From Gp13-AA77 sp035949375 (GTDB lineage: Bacteria; Acidobacteriota; Terriglobia; UBA7540), in assembly GCA_035949375.1 (NCBI GenBank), contig DASZIG010000011.1, positions 11,120 to 75,119 of the forward strand: 64,000 bases of DNA, written 5' to 3'. Within the stretch, counting starts at the first letter, position 1, and each line of letters starts with the position of its first letter. A program made the position numbers and the translations under genes. The notes under the pieces are model-generated. The model saw only the letters and a list, made by a program, of their open reading frames with translations. It did not search any database and was not told where the DNA came from. Below, piece by piece: positions 8,653 to 16,739 of this stretch.

Positions 8653-10728
8653 TTAGCGCGCAAAGCGGACCTGGACTTTGGTTCCGGGCGGAACCTGGGC
8701 CCCGGCGGGCGGATCCTGCTCCACGGCCAGTCCCGTGCCGGTGACCAGCAGGTCCAACCCCTGGGCCGCACACTGGTGCGCCACGGGACGCACGGCAAGG
8801 CCGCTAAAGTCAGGGACGGTCACGGGCGGGCCCTTGGCGATCAGCACCGTGCCCGGCCGTGAAGCCGCCTCGGGGGCGCTGAAGGCGACGGGTTTGAGCG
8901 CAGCCGGAGCCGCCGAATTCTGCACATCGGAGGCGAGCAACTCCGCCGGTGGATCGTCCTCAACCTGGGGCGGCTTGGACGCCGCCCGGGACTGCGCCGG
9001 CGTCCGGTTGGTCGCCATGGGCAGGTCGGCGCGGTCCTTGGGGATCTTCAGGTACGTCAGGCTCTGTTCCATCACACTCTTGAATACGGGACCGGCCACC
9101 GTACCACCGAAGACGCCGCCGGCTGGCGAATCGATCGAAACGAGCGCCACCAGGGCCGGATGCTCGACGGGGGCGAATCCCACGAAGGAGTCGACGTAAA
9201 TGTGATGCGAGTAAACGCCGTTCACAATCTTCTGCGCTGTGCCGGTCTTGCCGGCGGCGGAGTATCCGCTCAGGCGCGAGAGCTGCCCTGTTCCCCGATC
9301 GACCACGGCCTCGAGCATCTGCTTCATGATTTCGGCGGTACGCTCGCTCACCACGCGTTGCGATGGACTCGCCGGCTGTGGGACCCAGCTCGAGCCCGCC
9401 CCGACTTCCCGCACCAGGCGCGGCGGCAGCCGTAATCCTCCGTCGGCGATGGTGGCGTAGGCGGAAACCAACTGCGCCGCCGTCACGCTGATCTCCTGAC
9501 CCATGGAAATCGCGGCCACCGAGATCCCGGACCAATTCTCGGGTGGCTGCAGGAGGCCCGCCTCCTCCCGGGGCAGCTCAATGCCGGTGGGCCTGCCGAA
9601 ACCGAAGCGCCGAATGTACTGATAGAAGCGGTCGTCGCCCAGGAGCAGTCCGATCTTTATGGCGCCCACGTCGCTCGAGTGGACCAGAACGTCCTCCACC
9701 GAGAGGTCGCCGAATCGCTGGTGATCGTGAATCACGTGGCCGTAAAGATTGATGGAACCCATCTGGCAGTCGATGATCTTGCGGGGATCCGTCAAGCCCA
9801 GGTCCAAAGCGGCCGAGAGCGTCACCAGCTTGAACACGGACCCGGGCTCATACACCCACTGCGTGGCGCGATTCAGGCGCGCCTCCGCGGTCGAGTGCTC
9901 GTAGTCATTGGGATCGAAGGTGGGCACGCTGACCAGGGCAAGAATCTCGCCGGTGGCCGGGTCTTCGACGATCACGGTTCCGCCCGTCGCGTGCCAGCGG
10001 TCGACGGCGTCGAGCAGCGCGTCCTCGGCAAACCGGGTGATGTTCTCGTCGATCGTCAGGATGACGTCCGATCCCTGCTGGCCTTGCCATGCTGAAGACT
10101 CGAAAGTGCGGCGATGGGCGTCATTGCTCACCAACACCCGGCCCTGACGCCCGGCCATGATCTGGTCGAGAGTCTTCTCCACCCCGGAAAGTCCCTGGTT
10201 GTCGACGCCCGTGTATCCGGTCACGGTGCCGGCCAGCGGCCCCGCCGGATACACGCGCTCCATTTCCTTCTCGGTCTGAATGCCGGCGAGGCCAAGACTG
10301 TGCACTCGCGCTGCCAGATCCTTGGAGAGGCCCCATTTCACCCGGTAGTCGCGCCGGGCGGCACGCAGACGATTCTCCAACTCGGCCGGATCGAGGCCGA
10401 GCAACGGCCCGAGAGCCCGCGCCGCAAGACCACAATCCTGCACCTTGCCTTGCTTGGCGTAGACCGAATTCATCAACTGGGTGATGGCCAGCGGATGCTG
10501 GTTCCGGTCGTACAGCGTCCCGCGCACCGGCTTTATCAGCCGGATGTGGTCCTGCTGCTTGCGCTCTTCCGAAACCCATCGGACGTACTGGATGATCTGC
10601 AGGCTGTAAAGGCGGGCCACCACCGTCAGCATCCAGACCACGAGGAAGCCGGCCAGCCAGTGGGCGCGTCGATGCGGAGAGGGCAGACTGCGGGCTCGCG
10701 TTGAAGAGGTGAGGGACGACCGGGGCAT
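8653..10728 (-). CDS. ftsI: FtsI-type class B penicillin-binding protein with C-terminal PASTA domain
   Basis: Septal transpeptidase (PBP3 type) that cross-links peptidoglycan outside the membrane. The 691-residue protein has a cytoplasmic N-terminus, one membrane segment at about 23-45, the RGTLYDRN motif of the class B dimerisation domain, and the transpeptidase motifs SVFK (serine at about 297), SSD, and KTGTAQK. The last 55 residues (VPDFSGLAVRPVAHQCAAQG onward) form one PASTA domain. FtsI of Enterobacteria lacks PASTA; it is known from SpoVD and PBP2x types. A GAGG sequence lies about 8 bases before the ATG. It is encoded next to ftsL and upstream of its predicted partner ftsW. Confidence 0.94.
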   Translation of the reverse strand: MPRSSLTSSTRARSLPSPHRRAHWLAGFLVVWMLTVVARLYSLQIIQYVRWVSEERKQQDHIRLIKPVRGTLYDRNQHPLAITQLMNSVYAKQGKVQDCGLAARALGPLLGLDPAELENRLRAARRDYRVKWGLSKDLAARVHSLGLAGIQTEKEMERVYPAGPLAGTVTGYTGVDNQGLSGVEKTLDQIMAGRQGRVLVSNDAHRRTFESSAWQGQQGSDVILTIDENITRFAEDALLDAVDRWHATGGTVIVEDPATGEILALVSVPTFDPNDYEHSTAEARLNRATQWVYEPGSVFKLVTLSAALDLGLTDPRKIIDCQMGSINLYGHVIHDHQRFGDLSVEDVLVHSSDVGAIKIGLLLGDDRFYQYIRRFGFGRPTGIELPREEAGLLQPPENWSGISVAAISMGQEISVTAAQLVSAYATIADGGLRLPPRLVREVGAGSSWVPQPASPSQRVVSERTAEIMKQMLEAVVDRGTGQLSRLSGYSAAGKTGTAQKIVNGVYSHHIYVDSFVGFAPVEHPALVALVSIDSPAGGVFGGTVAGPVFKSVMEQSLTYLKIPKDRADLPMATNRTPAQSRAASKPPQVEDDPPAELLASDVQNSAAPAALKPVAFSAPEAASRPGTVLIAKGPPVTVPDFSGLAVRPVAHQCAAQGLDLLVTGTGLAVEQDPPAGAQVPPGTKVQVRFAR

Positions 10729-10812
10729 CGCAGAAACCTCCGGCGGCGCCCGTCGAGGGCGGCGCCGAAAAACACTCCGGCCGCAAGCAGTCGCCGGTCT
10801 CGGGTCAAGGCC

Positions 10813-11307
10813 CTAGCGGCGCGCGTGCGGAAGCGGTGGCTTGGGCGCGGGCCGCACTTCCGCCAATTGCGGCTCGTCTGAGACAGGCAGATCGTCCAGG
10901 GACTGCGCGACCCTGATCACCTGCCCGGGATCCACCGGGGCCATTCCGAGCTCGGCCTTTGCCGCCGGAGCCACTTCCTGCAGGGCCGACTCTTCCTGCG
11001 CCCGAAGTTCGCGATTCTGCTCGGACAGCGTCGTCTGCTCCTGCTGCAGGCCCTGGATATCATATCCATAGCGCACGCACTGGAAGTGCTGCCAGGCCAG
11101 GATAAAAGCCAGGACAAACGTGAGGCCGAGCGGTATGAACAGCGTGAAGCAGGCGCGGAGCTTGTGGATATCGACCTCGCGCACCACGCGCGAGTTGTCA
11201 ATGTGCTTGGTAAAGTAGACCTCGCGGACCGCAGACCGTCCGCCCGCGAGCGACGAGTTAGAGCGTCGCCGCGGTGACGCCGGCAAAGCTCGAGCGCCAG
11301 TTGCCAT
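10813..11307 (-). CDS. ftsL: FtsL-like division protein
   Basis: Small bitopic membrane protein of 164 residues with a charged cytoplasmic N-terminus, one membrane helix at about 54-74 (LFIPLGLTFVLAFILAW), and a predicted coiled coil rich in Gln and Glu (QQEQTTLSEQNRELRAQEE). This layout and the position between rsmH and ftsI fit FtsL, which with FtsB and FtsQ activates the septal synthase. Sequence conservation in FtsL is very low, so the call rests mainly on context and topology. A strong GGAGG lies 6 bases before the ATG. Confidence 0.8.
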   Translation of the reverse strand: MATGARALPASPRRRSNSSLAGGRSAVREVYFTKHIDNSRVVREVDIHKLRACFTLFIPLGLTFVLAFILAWQHFQCVRYGYDIQGLQQEQTTLSEQNRELRAQEESALQEVAPAAKAELGMAPVDPGQVIRVAQSLDDLPVSDEPQLAEVRPAPKPPLPHARR

Positions 11308-11349
11308 GGTTAACCTCCAGCCAAAGAGCGCAGCAGCACAAGACGGCCG

Positions 11350-12279
11350 CTATAGCTCCTTCTCAAGCGCACGCAACTTCGCGCTGCGCGCGCGCGGATT
11401 CGCTTCGACCTCGTCTTCGCGCGGCCGAACCACCTTGGGCGTCAGCAGCCGCGCGCGACGCTCCTGCTTCCAGCCGGTGAACGCCTGCTTCACCATGCGA
11501 TCCTCGAGCGAATGAAAGCTGATCATTACCAGGCGGCCGCCGGCCGCCATCGCCCCGAGCACCCGGGCCAGAAACTGCTCCAGGTTGTCGAGTTCGCGGT
11601 TCACCGCCATGCGCAACGCCATGAAGGTGCGCGTGGCGGGATGAATCTGGTGAAGGCCCGGCCGGGAGGGGATCGCTCGCGTCACCACCTGCGCCAGTGA
11701 GGTGGATGTTCGAATCGGACGGGCCTTCATAATGGCTCGCGCAATGCGGCGCGACTGGCGCTCTTCGCCAAACTTGAAAATCAGGTCGGCGAGCTCGCGC
11801 TCGCTCGCGTAATTCACCAGGTCCGCGGCGCTGGTAGGGCTCGAAGGATCAGCGCGCATGTCGAGCGGACCCTCGATGCTGAAACTGAATCCGCGCCCGG
11901 CATCCGCCAGTTGCAGGGAGCTCAAACCGAGGTCCGCCAGCACGCCGTCGGCCGGCGGAAAAGAAGCTCCGGCCTGCAACCGGTCGATCTCCGCGAAGTT
12001 GCCGTGCATCAGGACCGCCTTGTCCCCGAGCGGCGCCAGGCTCTCGCGGGCCGCTGCCAGCGCCAGCGGATCGCGGTCGATCCCGAGCAGGCGTCCGGTG
12101 GTGAGCCGCCGCGCAATCGCCCCGGCGTGGCCGCCCCCGCCGACCGTGGCATCGATGTAGAATCCATCCGGGCGCACATTGAGAAACTCCGCCACTTCCC
12201 GCACGAGGACGGGCTGGTGGACCGCCCGCTTCCGCTCGACTTCACTGGCACCCTCCGGACTGGCACCCTCGGGCGTCAT
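11350..12279 (-). CDS. rsmH: RsmH, 16S rRNA (cytosine-1402-N4)-methyltransferase
   Basis: S-adenosylmethionine-dependent methylation of C1402 in the ribosomal P site. The 309-residue protein has HQPVLVREVAEFLNVRPDG at the start, the SAM-binding YIDATVGGGGHAGAI, FGEERQSRRIARAI, the RTFMALRMAVNRELDNLE block and the MISFHSLEDRMVKQAF block, all classical MraW/RsmH signatures. It starts 23 bases after mraZ, the conserved first pair of dcw operons. Confidence 0.97.
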   Translation of the reverse strand: MTPEGASPEGASEVERKRAVHQPVLVREVAEFLNVRPDGFYIDATVGGGGHAGAIARRLTTGRLLGIDRDPLALAAARESLAPLGDKAVLMHGNFAEIDRLQAGASFPPADGVLADLGLSSLQLADAGRGFSFSIEGPLDMRADPSSPTSAADLVNYASERELADLIFKFGEERQSRRIARAIMKARPIRTSTSLAQVVTRAIPSRPGLHQIHPATRTFMALRMAVNRELDNLEQFLARVLGAMAAGGRLVMISFHSLEDRMVKQAFTGWKQERRARLLTPKVVRPREDEVEANPRARSAKLRALEKEL

Positions 12280-12302
12280 GGCTCTGCGGGTCCTGATCCC
12301 GG

Positions 12303-12743
12303 TCAGATCCCGATGTCGCTCCAGGCCTGCCGGTCGGCGTCGGTCACCGGCTCGCGGGCCAGGTACTCTTCAAACCGCTCCGTCTTCCAAACGTCTAGCC
12401 GATCGGGGTAGCCCATCACCACGACCTCGCCCGTCACCTCGGCCGACGCGCGCAACTGCGAGGGAAGCAGGATCCGGCCCTGCGCGTCCATCTCCGCCAT
12501 CTGCCCCCAGTAATTCGTGCGGTCCAGAAACTTGTTCCTCGCCGGATGCATGCTGGGGAGTTCGGCGAGGCGCTTCTCAATGCGCTCCCATTGGCTGAAG
12601 GGATATACTGACGCCTTGTCGCCTTGCAGGCTGGTGACGTAGAAGCGCGGTCCACAGTCCCGGTCGATCACTTCCTTGAACTCCGCCGGGATCTTGAGCC
12701 GCCCTTTGGGGTCCACGGTCGCGTTGTGCCTGCCTCGGAACAT
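12303..12743 (-). CDS. mraZ: MraZ transcriptional regulator
   Basis: DNA-binding regulator of the dcw operon with two swapped-hairpin AbrB-like modules. The 146-residue product begins MFRGRHNATVDPKGRLKIP and has the second module around YWGQMAEMDAQGRILLPSQLR, both matching the DxxGR signature of the family. It is the first gene of the cluster; repeated pentamers that look like its operator lie directly upstream (12763-12807). No obvious Shine-Dalgarno precedes the ATG. Confidence 0.95.
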   Translation of the reverse strand: MFRGRHNATVDPKGRLKIPAEFKEVIDRDCGPRFYVTSLQGDKASVYPFSQWERIEKRLAELPSMHPARNKFLDRTNYWGQMAEMDAQGRILLPSQLRASAEVTGEVVVMGYPDRLDVWKTERFEEYLAREPVTDADRQAWSDIGI

Positions 12744-12762
12744 GGTTTTCAGCGCGAACTAG

Positions 12763-12807
12763 ACCACTTTGGTCCAAAATCCGCTACTGCAACCCACTTT
12801 GTACCAC
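12763..12807 (-). promoter_or_regulatory. Candidate MraZ box array upstream of mraZ
   Basis: Read on the minus strand, five pentamers begin exactly every 10 bases: GTGGT (12807-12803), GTGGG (12797-12793), GTAGC (12787-12783, degenerate), TTGGA (12777-12773) and GTGGT (12767-12763). Known MraZ operators are GTGGG/TGGGN-type direct repeats with 5-base spacers, that is a 10-bp period, upstream of mraZ. The array lies 20-64 bases upstream of the mraZ start and overlaps the likely -10 region, which fits autorepression. Confidence 0.75.
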
Positions 12808-12828
12808 ATTTGAGAGGCAGGCTGTCAA
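12798..12828 (-). promoter_or_regulatory. Candidate dcw operon promoter
   Basis: On the minus strand a perfect -35 hexamer TTGACA (12828-12823) precedes TACAAA (12803-12798), a 4/6 match to TATAAT at a long 19-base spacing; GGTACA at 17 bases is a poorer alternative. The site is in an AT-rich patch directly upstream of mraZ and overlaps the first two MraZ-type pentamers. Transcription has not been mapped, so the -10 assignment is uncertain. Confidence 0.45.
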
Positions 12829-13032
12829 GCTTTTTTTCTGCAAATTTCTTGATTTAGAAGAATTTACAGCCGGTATCAAGTCTGCGTGCAGCCGGTTGCG
12901 TCTCGGTGACCATCGGCCACAACCGGTAGGGTGGTCGGGTTCGGGGCAGGAAAACCGTCCGCGATGGGGATTGTGCGGACTCGAGAGCGGCGGGTGTCAC
13001 CCCCGACTTGAATCGGGACCGGAGTGGCAGTT

Positions 13033-13629
13033 TCAAGGTCCCTCCTCGTCGCCCGCGGCTTGCCGCAAGGTCTTCATCATGGCGTTCAGCTTGTCGTAGT
13101 TCTTTTCCACGAAGGCGACGTTTTCCGGCAGGATCGTGGTCGGATAAGCCTTGATCTGGCCCTGTTTCTTCATGCCGACGGCCATGGTCGCACCCATTAA
13201 GGTACCCGAGATCACCACGTAGTCGCGGGTTGACAGCCCCGTGCTCTCGATGGCCGCGCTCACTTCGGGGTATTTTTCCGTGGTCTTGACCGCTTCGTCG
13301 ATGGTGGGAACGTCACGTTGGGATTCGAGGTCCTTCTTCAACCTGGGATCGTCGGCCATCAATTTCAGCATGGCCTTGGTCGCCGCCACATACTTGGTGA
13401 CATTGTTCATGTTCAGGCGATAGTTCTTGTACTCGCTTGCGTCCGCGTCGGACGGGCCGCCGCCTGGTGCCGCGACGCCCTGTGACTGCGACTGGGGCTG
13501 GGCCGCCTGCGGCTGAGCGGTCTGCGGCTTTGGCGGCCGCGCGTACGCCACGGCCGCCCAGACCGGAAGAATCGCACACACCCCAAGGATCCGGGCTACC
13601 CGGGGCGGCAAACTGGTGCTGCACTTCAT
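13033..13629 (-). CDS. Secreted hypothetical protein
   Basis: No recognised family. The 198-residue product has a signal peptide (about 1-30, hydrophobic core ILGVCAILPVWAAVAYA), a Gln/Pro/Ala-rich linker at about 31-58, and a helical domain (NYRLNMNNVTKYVAATKAML onward) of about 135 residues. The domain looks like that of other acidobacterial periplasmic proteins of unknown function with alternating charged helices; this is an impression, not a family match. An AAAGGA sequence lies about 8 bases before the ATG. It sits alone between mraZ and the membrane-protein operon on the same strand. Confidence 0.7.
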   Translation of the reverse strand: MKCSTSLPPRVARILGVCAILPVWAAVAYARPPKPQTAQPQAAQPQSQSQGVAAPGGGPSDADASEYKNYRLNMNNVTKYVAATKAMLKLMADDPRLKKDLESQRDVPTIDEAVKTTEKYPEVSAAIESTGLSTRDYVVISGTLMGATMAVGMKKQGQIKAYPTTILPENVAFVEKNYDKLNAMMKTLRQAAGDEEGP

Positions 13630-13716
13630 ACGGAATCCTTTCCTGCCAAGCCTATTTGATTCCCACTCTCACCCCGGTGTTGCTCCAAACTCCGTTCGCA
13701 CCAAGTCTTGTCGCGC

Positions 13717-14841
13717 TCAAATAGCGCTGCCTTCCGCGGCGTCCGCCCCGCCCTCGACCTTCAAAGCCGGTGGAGGCGGGGGCAAGATCGCTTCCACAGA
13801 GGGGCAGCGCGAGGCGATAAAGCGAATGCCGAAATCCTGGATCAACAGTTGAGCGGGCATTCCCACAACGCTGAGTACGACCAGCACCAGACTGACCAAC
13901 ACGGCTAGAGCCGCAAAGGTGACCGAGAGCGAGAGAGGATTCCAGCTCCACACAAACCCGAGCAAGTGGAGGCCGAGCACGACCATGGCGCCCGTGACAA
14001 TGGCGCCCGAAAACAGACCGAGCAGCAAAGGGAAAAGAAGAAACAGCGCCACCATGCTGGTGGCGACGGCCACGCAGAATCGCAAGAAGACGTAGATGGC
14101 GAATGCGCCCGGCTCGGCCTGAAGTTTGGGCCGCAATTTCCGCCACGCCGCAAGCAGCGGCACGCGCTCGGCGTACATGATGGGTACGACGAAGTCGTCG
14201 GTAAGCACGATGATCAGCGCCACGCCGAGGCCGATCAGGACGTCGACCGTCAAGACAGCGATCAGCATGGCCCAGAAGGCCGGCGAACGCACGCCTGCCG
14301 CCACGGCCGATCGCAAATAGGGGTAAGCCAGCGCCCCTCCGCCGACGAGCGCGATCATGATCGCCACCACGGCTGCCAGAAGCCAGCGGAAATACGACCG
14401 CCCCTCGCGCCGCGTCTCCCGGAGGCCGGGCCGGAACCGCACATCGTGCTTGAGAATGGCGTCCACGAGCACAAACCGGAAGACCGACCGCAAATAGAGC
14501 ACGCCCACGAGCAAAGCCAGGCCGCCCACCGTAACCAAAGCGATCAGCCAGGCATGCTCGGCTATCGTGGTGCGAGCTCGGCCCATCAGTCCGTGGAAGC
14601 CGATGTCGCCGGGAAGCGAGCCTAGGCTCCAGTTGAAGGCGGCTGAAGGCGTGCCTCCTCCCAGGAACAGGCAGAGGACGCTCAGCTTTAACCAGCGGCC
14701 GGCGTCGAGGGGCTTCAGAAGAAGGTCGACGGTATCGTGAAAGGCGGCAGCGAGCGCGCGTGTCGCCGCCAGAGGGGCAGTCGCGGAGCGCTCGAAACGC
14801 AAAAAGGGAAGGCGCCGGAAGCGGTGGGGCGTTTCTGTCAT
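13717..14841 (-). CDS. Polytopic membrane protein of unknown function
   Basis: A 374-residue integral membrane protein with about six to seven hydrophobic segments (WLIALVTVGGLALLVGVLYL, AAVVAIMIALVGGGALAYPY, MLIAVLTVDVLIGLGVALII and others) and a Pro-rich cytoplasmic-looking tail (LPPPPPALK). No catalytic motif is seen. Its ATG overlaps the stop of the upstream histidine kinase in an ATGA, so translation is coupled to the two-component pair; it may be a sensed partner or output of that system. A longer same-strand reading frame covering this interval in another phase is Arg/Pro-rich and is treated as spurious. Confidence 0.8.
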   Translation of the reverse strand: MTETPHRFRRLPFLRFERSATAPLAATRALAAAFHDTVDLLLKPLDAGRWLKLSVLCLFLGGGTPSAAFNWSLGSLPGDIGFHGLMGRARTTIAEHAWLIALVTVGGLALLVGVLYLRSVFRFVLVDAILKHDVRFRPGLRETRREGRSYFRWLLAAVVAIMIALVGGGALAYPYLRSAVAAGVRSPAFWAMLIAVLTVDVLIGLGVALIIVLTDDFVVPIMYAERVPLLAAWRKLRPKLQAEPGAFAIYVFLRFCVAVATSMVALFLLFPLLLGLFSGAIVTGAMVVLGLHLLGFVWSWNPLSLSVTFAALAVLVSLVLVVLSVVGMPAQLLIQDFGIRFIASRCPSVEAILPPPPPALKVEGGADAAEGSAI

Positions 14842-16739
14842 CCGAGACCTTGTGCCGCAGGTGACCCGTGCCGTCCACCCGTACTATCGCCTGTTCCGGG
14901 ACCGCCCTGGCCGCGGGGCAGGACCAAGCGGAAGGTCGTGCCGCGGCTCACCTCGCTCGAGAAATCGATCGATCCGTCATGGAGCTGAACAATCCGATAC
15001 GACATCGCCAGGCCCACGCCCGTCCCGGAAGGCTTGGTGGTGTAGTAGAGCGAAAAGATCTTGGGTCTCGCTTCCGGCGGAATGCCCACACCCTGGTCCG
15101 CAATCTTGATTTCCACCTGCTGCGACAGGGCCCGAGAAGAAACCCGCAACTCGCCGCCGCCGGGCATCGCCTGGCAGCCATTGAGCACCAGATTGAGGAG
15201 CACTTGCTTCATCAGGTCGCGGTCGACACGCATCGTCAAGGCGCCGTTTGGTTCGTGCACCAGGCGGACCTCGTGCTTCTTCGCCTCGGGTTCCACCGTA
15301 CGCAGCACTTCCTCGATCAACTCTTCCACGCCGGTTTCCACCGGATGCAGTTCGACCGGCCGGGAAAAGTCGAGGAACGTGCGGACCACGCGATCCAGAC
15401 GCCGCACTTCGCCGGTGAGAACCGCCAGGTTTGGCGCCACCTCGTCGGCGTGGTCCCCAAGCTTGGCTTTCAACACTTCGATCTGCAGGATCATGGAATT
15501 GAGAGGATTCCTGACCTCGTGCGCGACCCCGGAGGTGAGCCTGCCGATGGCCGCGAGCTTCGCCGCCGTGTCAATCTGGCTCTCGAGTTGGGCTCGCGTT
15601 TCGGTATCCCGCAGGGTGAGGAGGCTGGCCACCGGAGCGCCCTGCTCCTCGACAAAGACCACGCTCACGGCCACCCGTCCGGTTTGGGACCGGGCCGGCG
15701 ACTCCACGGTCTGGCAGTTGAGGTTTCGGCGGCGCGAAAAGGCGTCTCGAAGGAGCCGGCTGAGGGGTTCCTCGTCCGAGAAAATCTCGCTTGGGGTCTG
15801 GCGGAGGATCTCGCCCGTGGGCTTCCCGAGGAATCGCGTCACGGCCGGCGTGGCGAGAACCATCCGGTCCTGCTGGTCGAAAAGCATCAAGCCGTCCGCC
15901 AGGTTCGACAAGAGCTGGTCAAGGTTGTCTTTGAGAGCCACAAACGCGGCCTTTTCGCCGCGCATGCGTTCGCCGAGGAGATTCAACTTGGAAGAAAGAA
16001 CACCCCACTCATCGCTGCGGGAGACGGGGACCGGACCGGGAAGCTCGCCCCGCGCCAGGCGGTCCACATTCAGCGAAATCGATTGCAGGGGCCGGAGCAC
16101 CAGAAAAGAGAGCAGACCCGCGGTAATGGTCGAAAGCAATACGGCCCCGAGCGACGCCCAGAAGGCGTTCGAGAGTTGCGGCTTCAACGTCTGGGCCAGG
16201 AACACGGTGCTGACGCCCACCCGCACGTTCAAGGGCAGCGCGCCGAACTTCAGAGGGAAATCGACCTCGTAGATCTTCGGCGGTCCGTAGAGAGCTTTGA
16301 TCTGCCGAAACAGTCCTATGCTCGTGAGGGTATCAAACGGCCTGGCGGGCGGGAGGTCGCTTCCGACCTGGGCAGGATCGCTGTGCAGGATCACGCTGCG
16401 GTCGCTGTCCGTGATGCTCACATACTCGAAGCTCTGCGAGTACGTGTTCGCCGACTGAATCGACGAGACCAGCGTCGGGTCGCCGTTTAAGGTCTCCTTC
16501 GCGAACTTTCGCAGTTGCTCCGGATCTGCGGGATCCATGCCGACCGGCATGCGCGTACGGGAAATGGCATCACGGCACTGAGAATAGACCTGCCGTGTGA
16601 GGTCCCCGGCGTGGTTGGCTACGTCGACGAGCGTGTGGCGAACCAGCCCCAGGCAGTAAAGGCTCGAGATCGCCACCACGACGAACAGGACCAGCAGGGA
16701 GATCAGCGCGGTCAGTTTAGCTTTGAGGCTGAGTTTCAT
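14838..16739 (-). CDS. Membrane sensor histidine kinase, NtrB/AtoS-like
   Basis: A 633-residue sensor with a membrane helix at about 8-30, an extracytoplasmic sensor domain of about 160 residues, a second helix near 195-215, a HAMP-like linker (VLRPLQSISLNVDRLARGEL), a PAS-type domain (NLADGLMLFDQQDRMVLATP), then HisKA with the phospho-acceptor histidine in SGVAHEVRNPLNSMI and a HATPase domain with N-box LNLVLNGCQAM, DQGVGIP and GTGVGLAMSYRI. It partners the sigma-54 regulator immediately upstream, whose end it overlaps by 23 bases, and is coupled to the downstream membrane protein. The signal is unknown. Confidence 0.93.
   Translation of the reverse strand: MKLSLKAKLTALISLLVLFVVVAISSLYCLGLVRHTLVDVANHAGDLTRQVYSQCRDAISRTRMPVGMDPADPEQLRKFAKETLNGDPTLVSSIQSANTYSQSFEYVSITDSDRSVILHSDPAQVGSDLPPARPFDTLTSIGLFRQIKALYGPPKIYEVDFPLKFGALPLNVRVGVSTVFLAQTLKPQLSNAFWASLGAVLLSTITAGLLSFLVLRPLQSISLNVDRLARGELPGPVPVSRSDEWGVLSSKLNLLGERMRGEKAAFVALKDNLDQLLSNLADGLMLFDQQDRMVLATPAVTRFLGKPTGEILRQTPSEIFSDEEPLSRLLRDAFSRRRNLNCQTVESPARSQTGRVAVSVVFVEEQGAPVASLLTLRDTETRAQLESQIDTAAKLAAIGRLTSGVAHEVRNPLNSMILQIEVLKAKLGDHADEVAPNLAVLTGEVRRLDRVVRTFLDFSRPVELHPVETGVEELIEEVLRTVEPEAKKHEVRLVHEPNGALTMRVDRDLMKQVLLNLVLNGCQAMPGGGELRVSSRALSQQVEIKIADQGVGIPPEARPKIFSLYYTTKPSGTGVGLAMSYRIVQLHDGSIDFSSEVSRGTTFRLVLPRGQGGPGTGDSTGGRHGSPAAQGLG

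Noticed and set aside
13652..14878. A 408-codon frame on the same strand as the membrane protein gene
   Set aside because: Its product is Arg/Pro/Gly-rich and repetitive, lacks hydrophobic segments or a start site, and overlaps fully with the clear polytopic frame at 13717-14841 that is coupled to the kinase.
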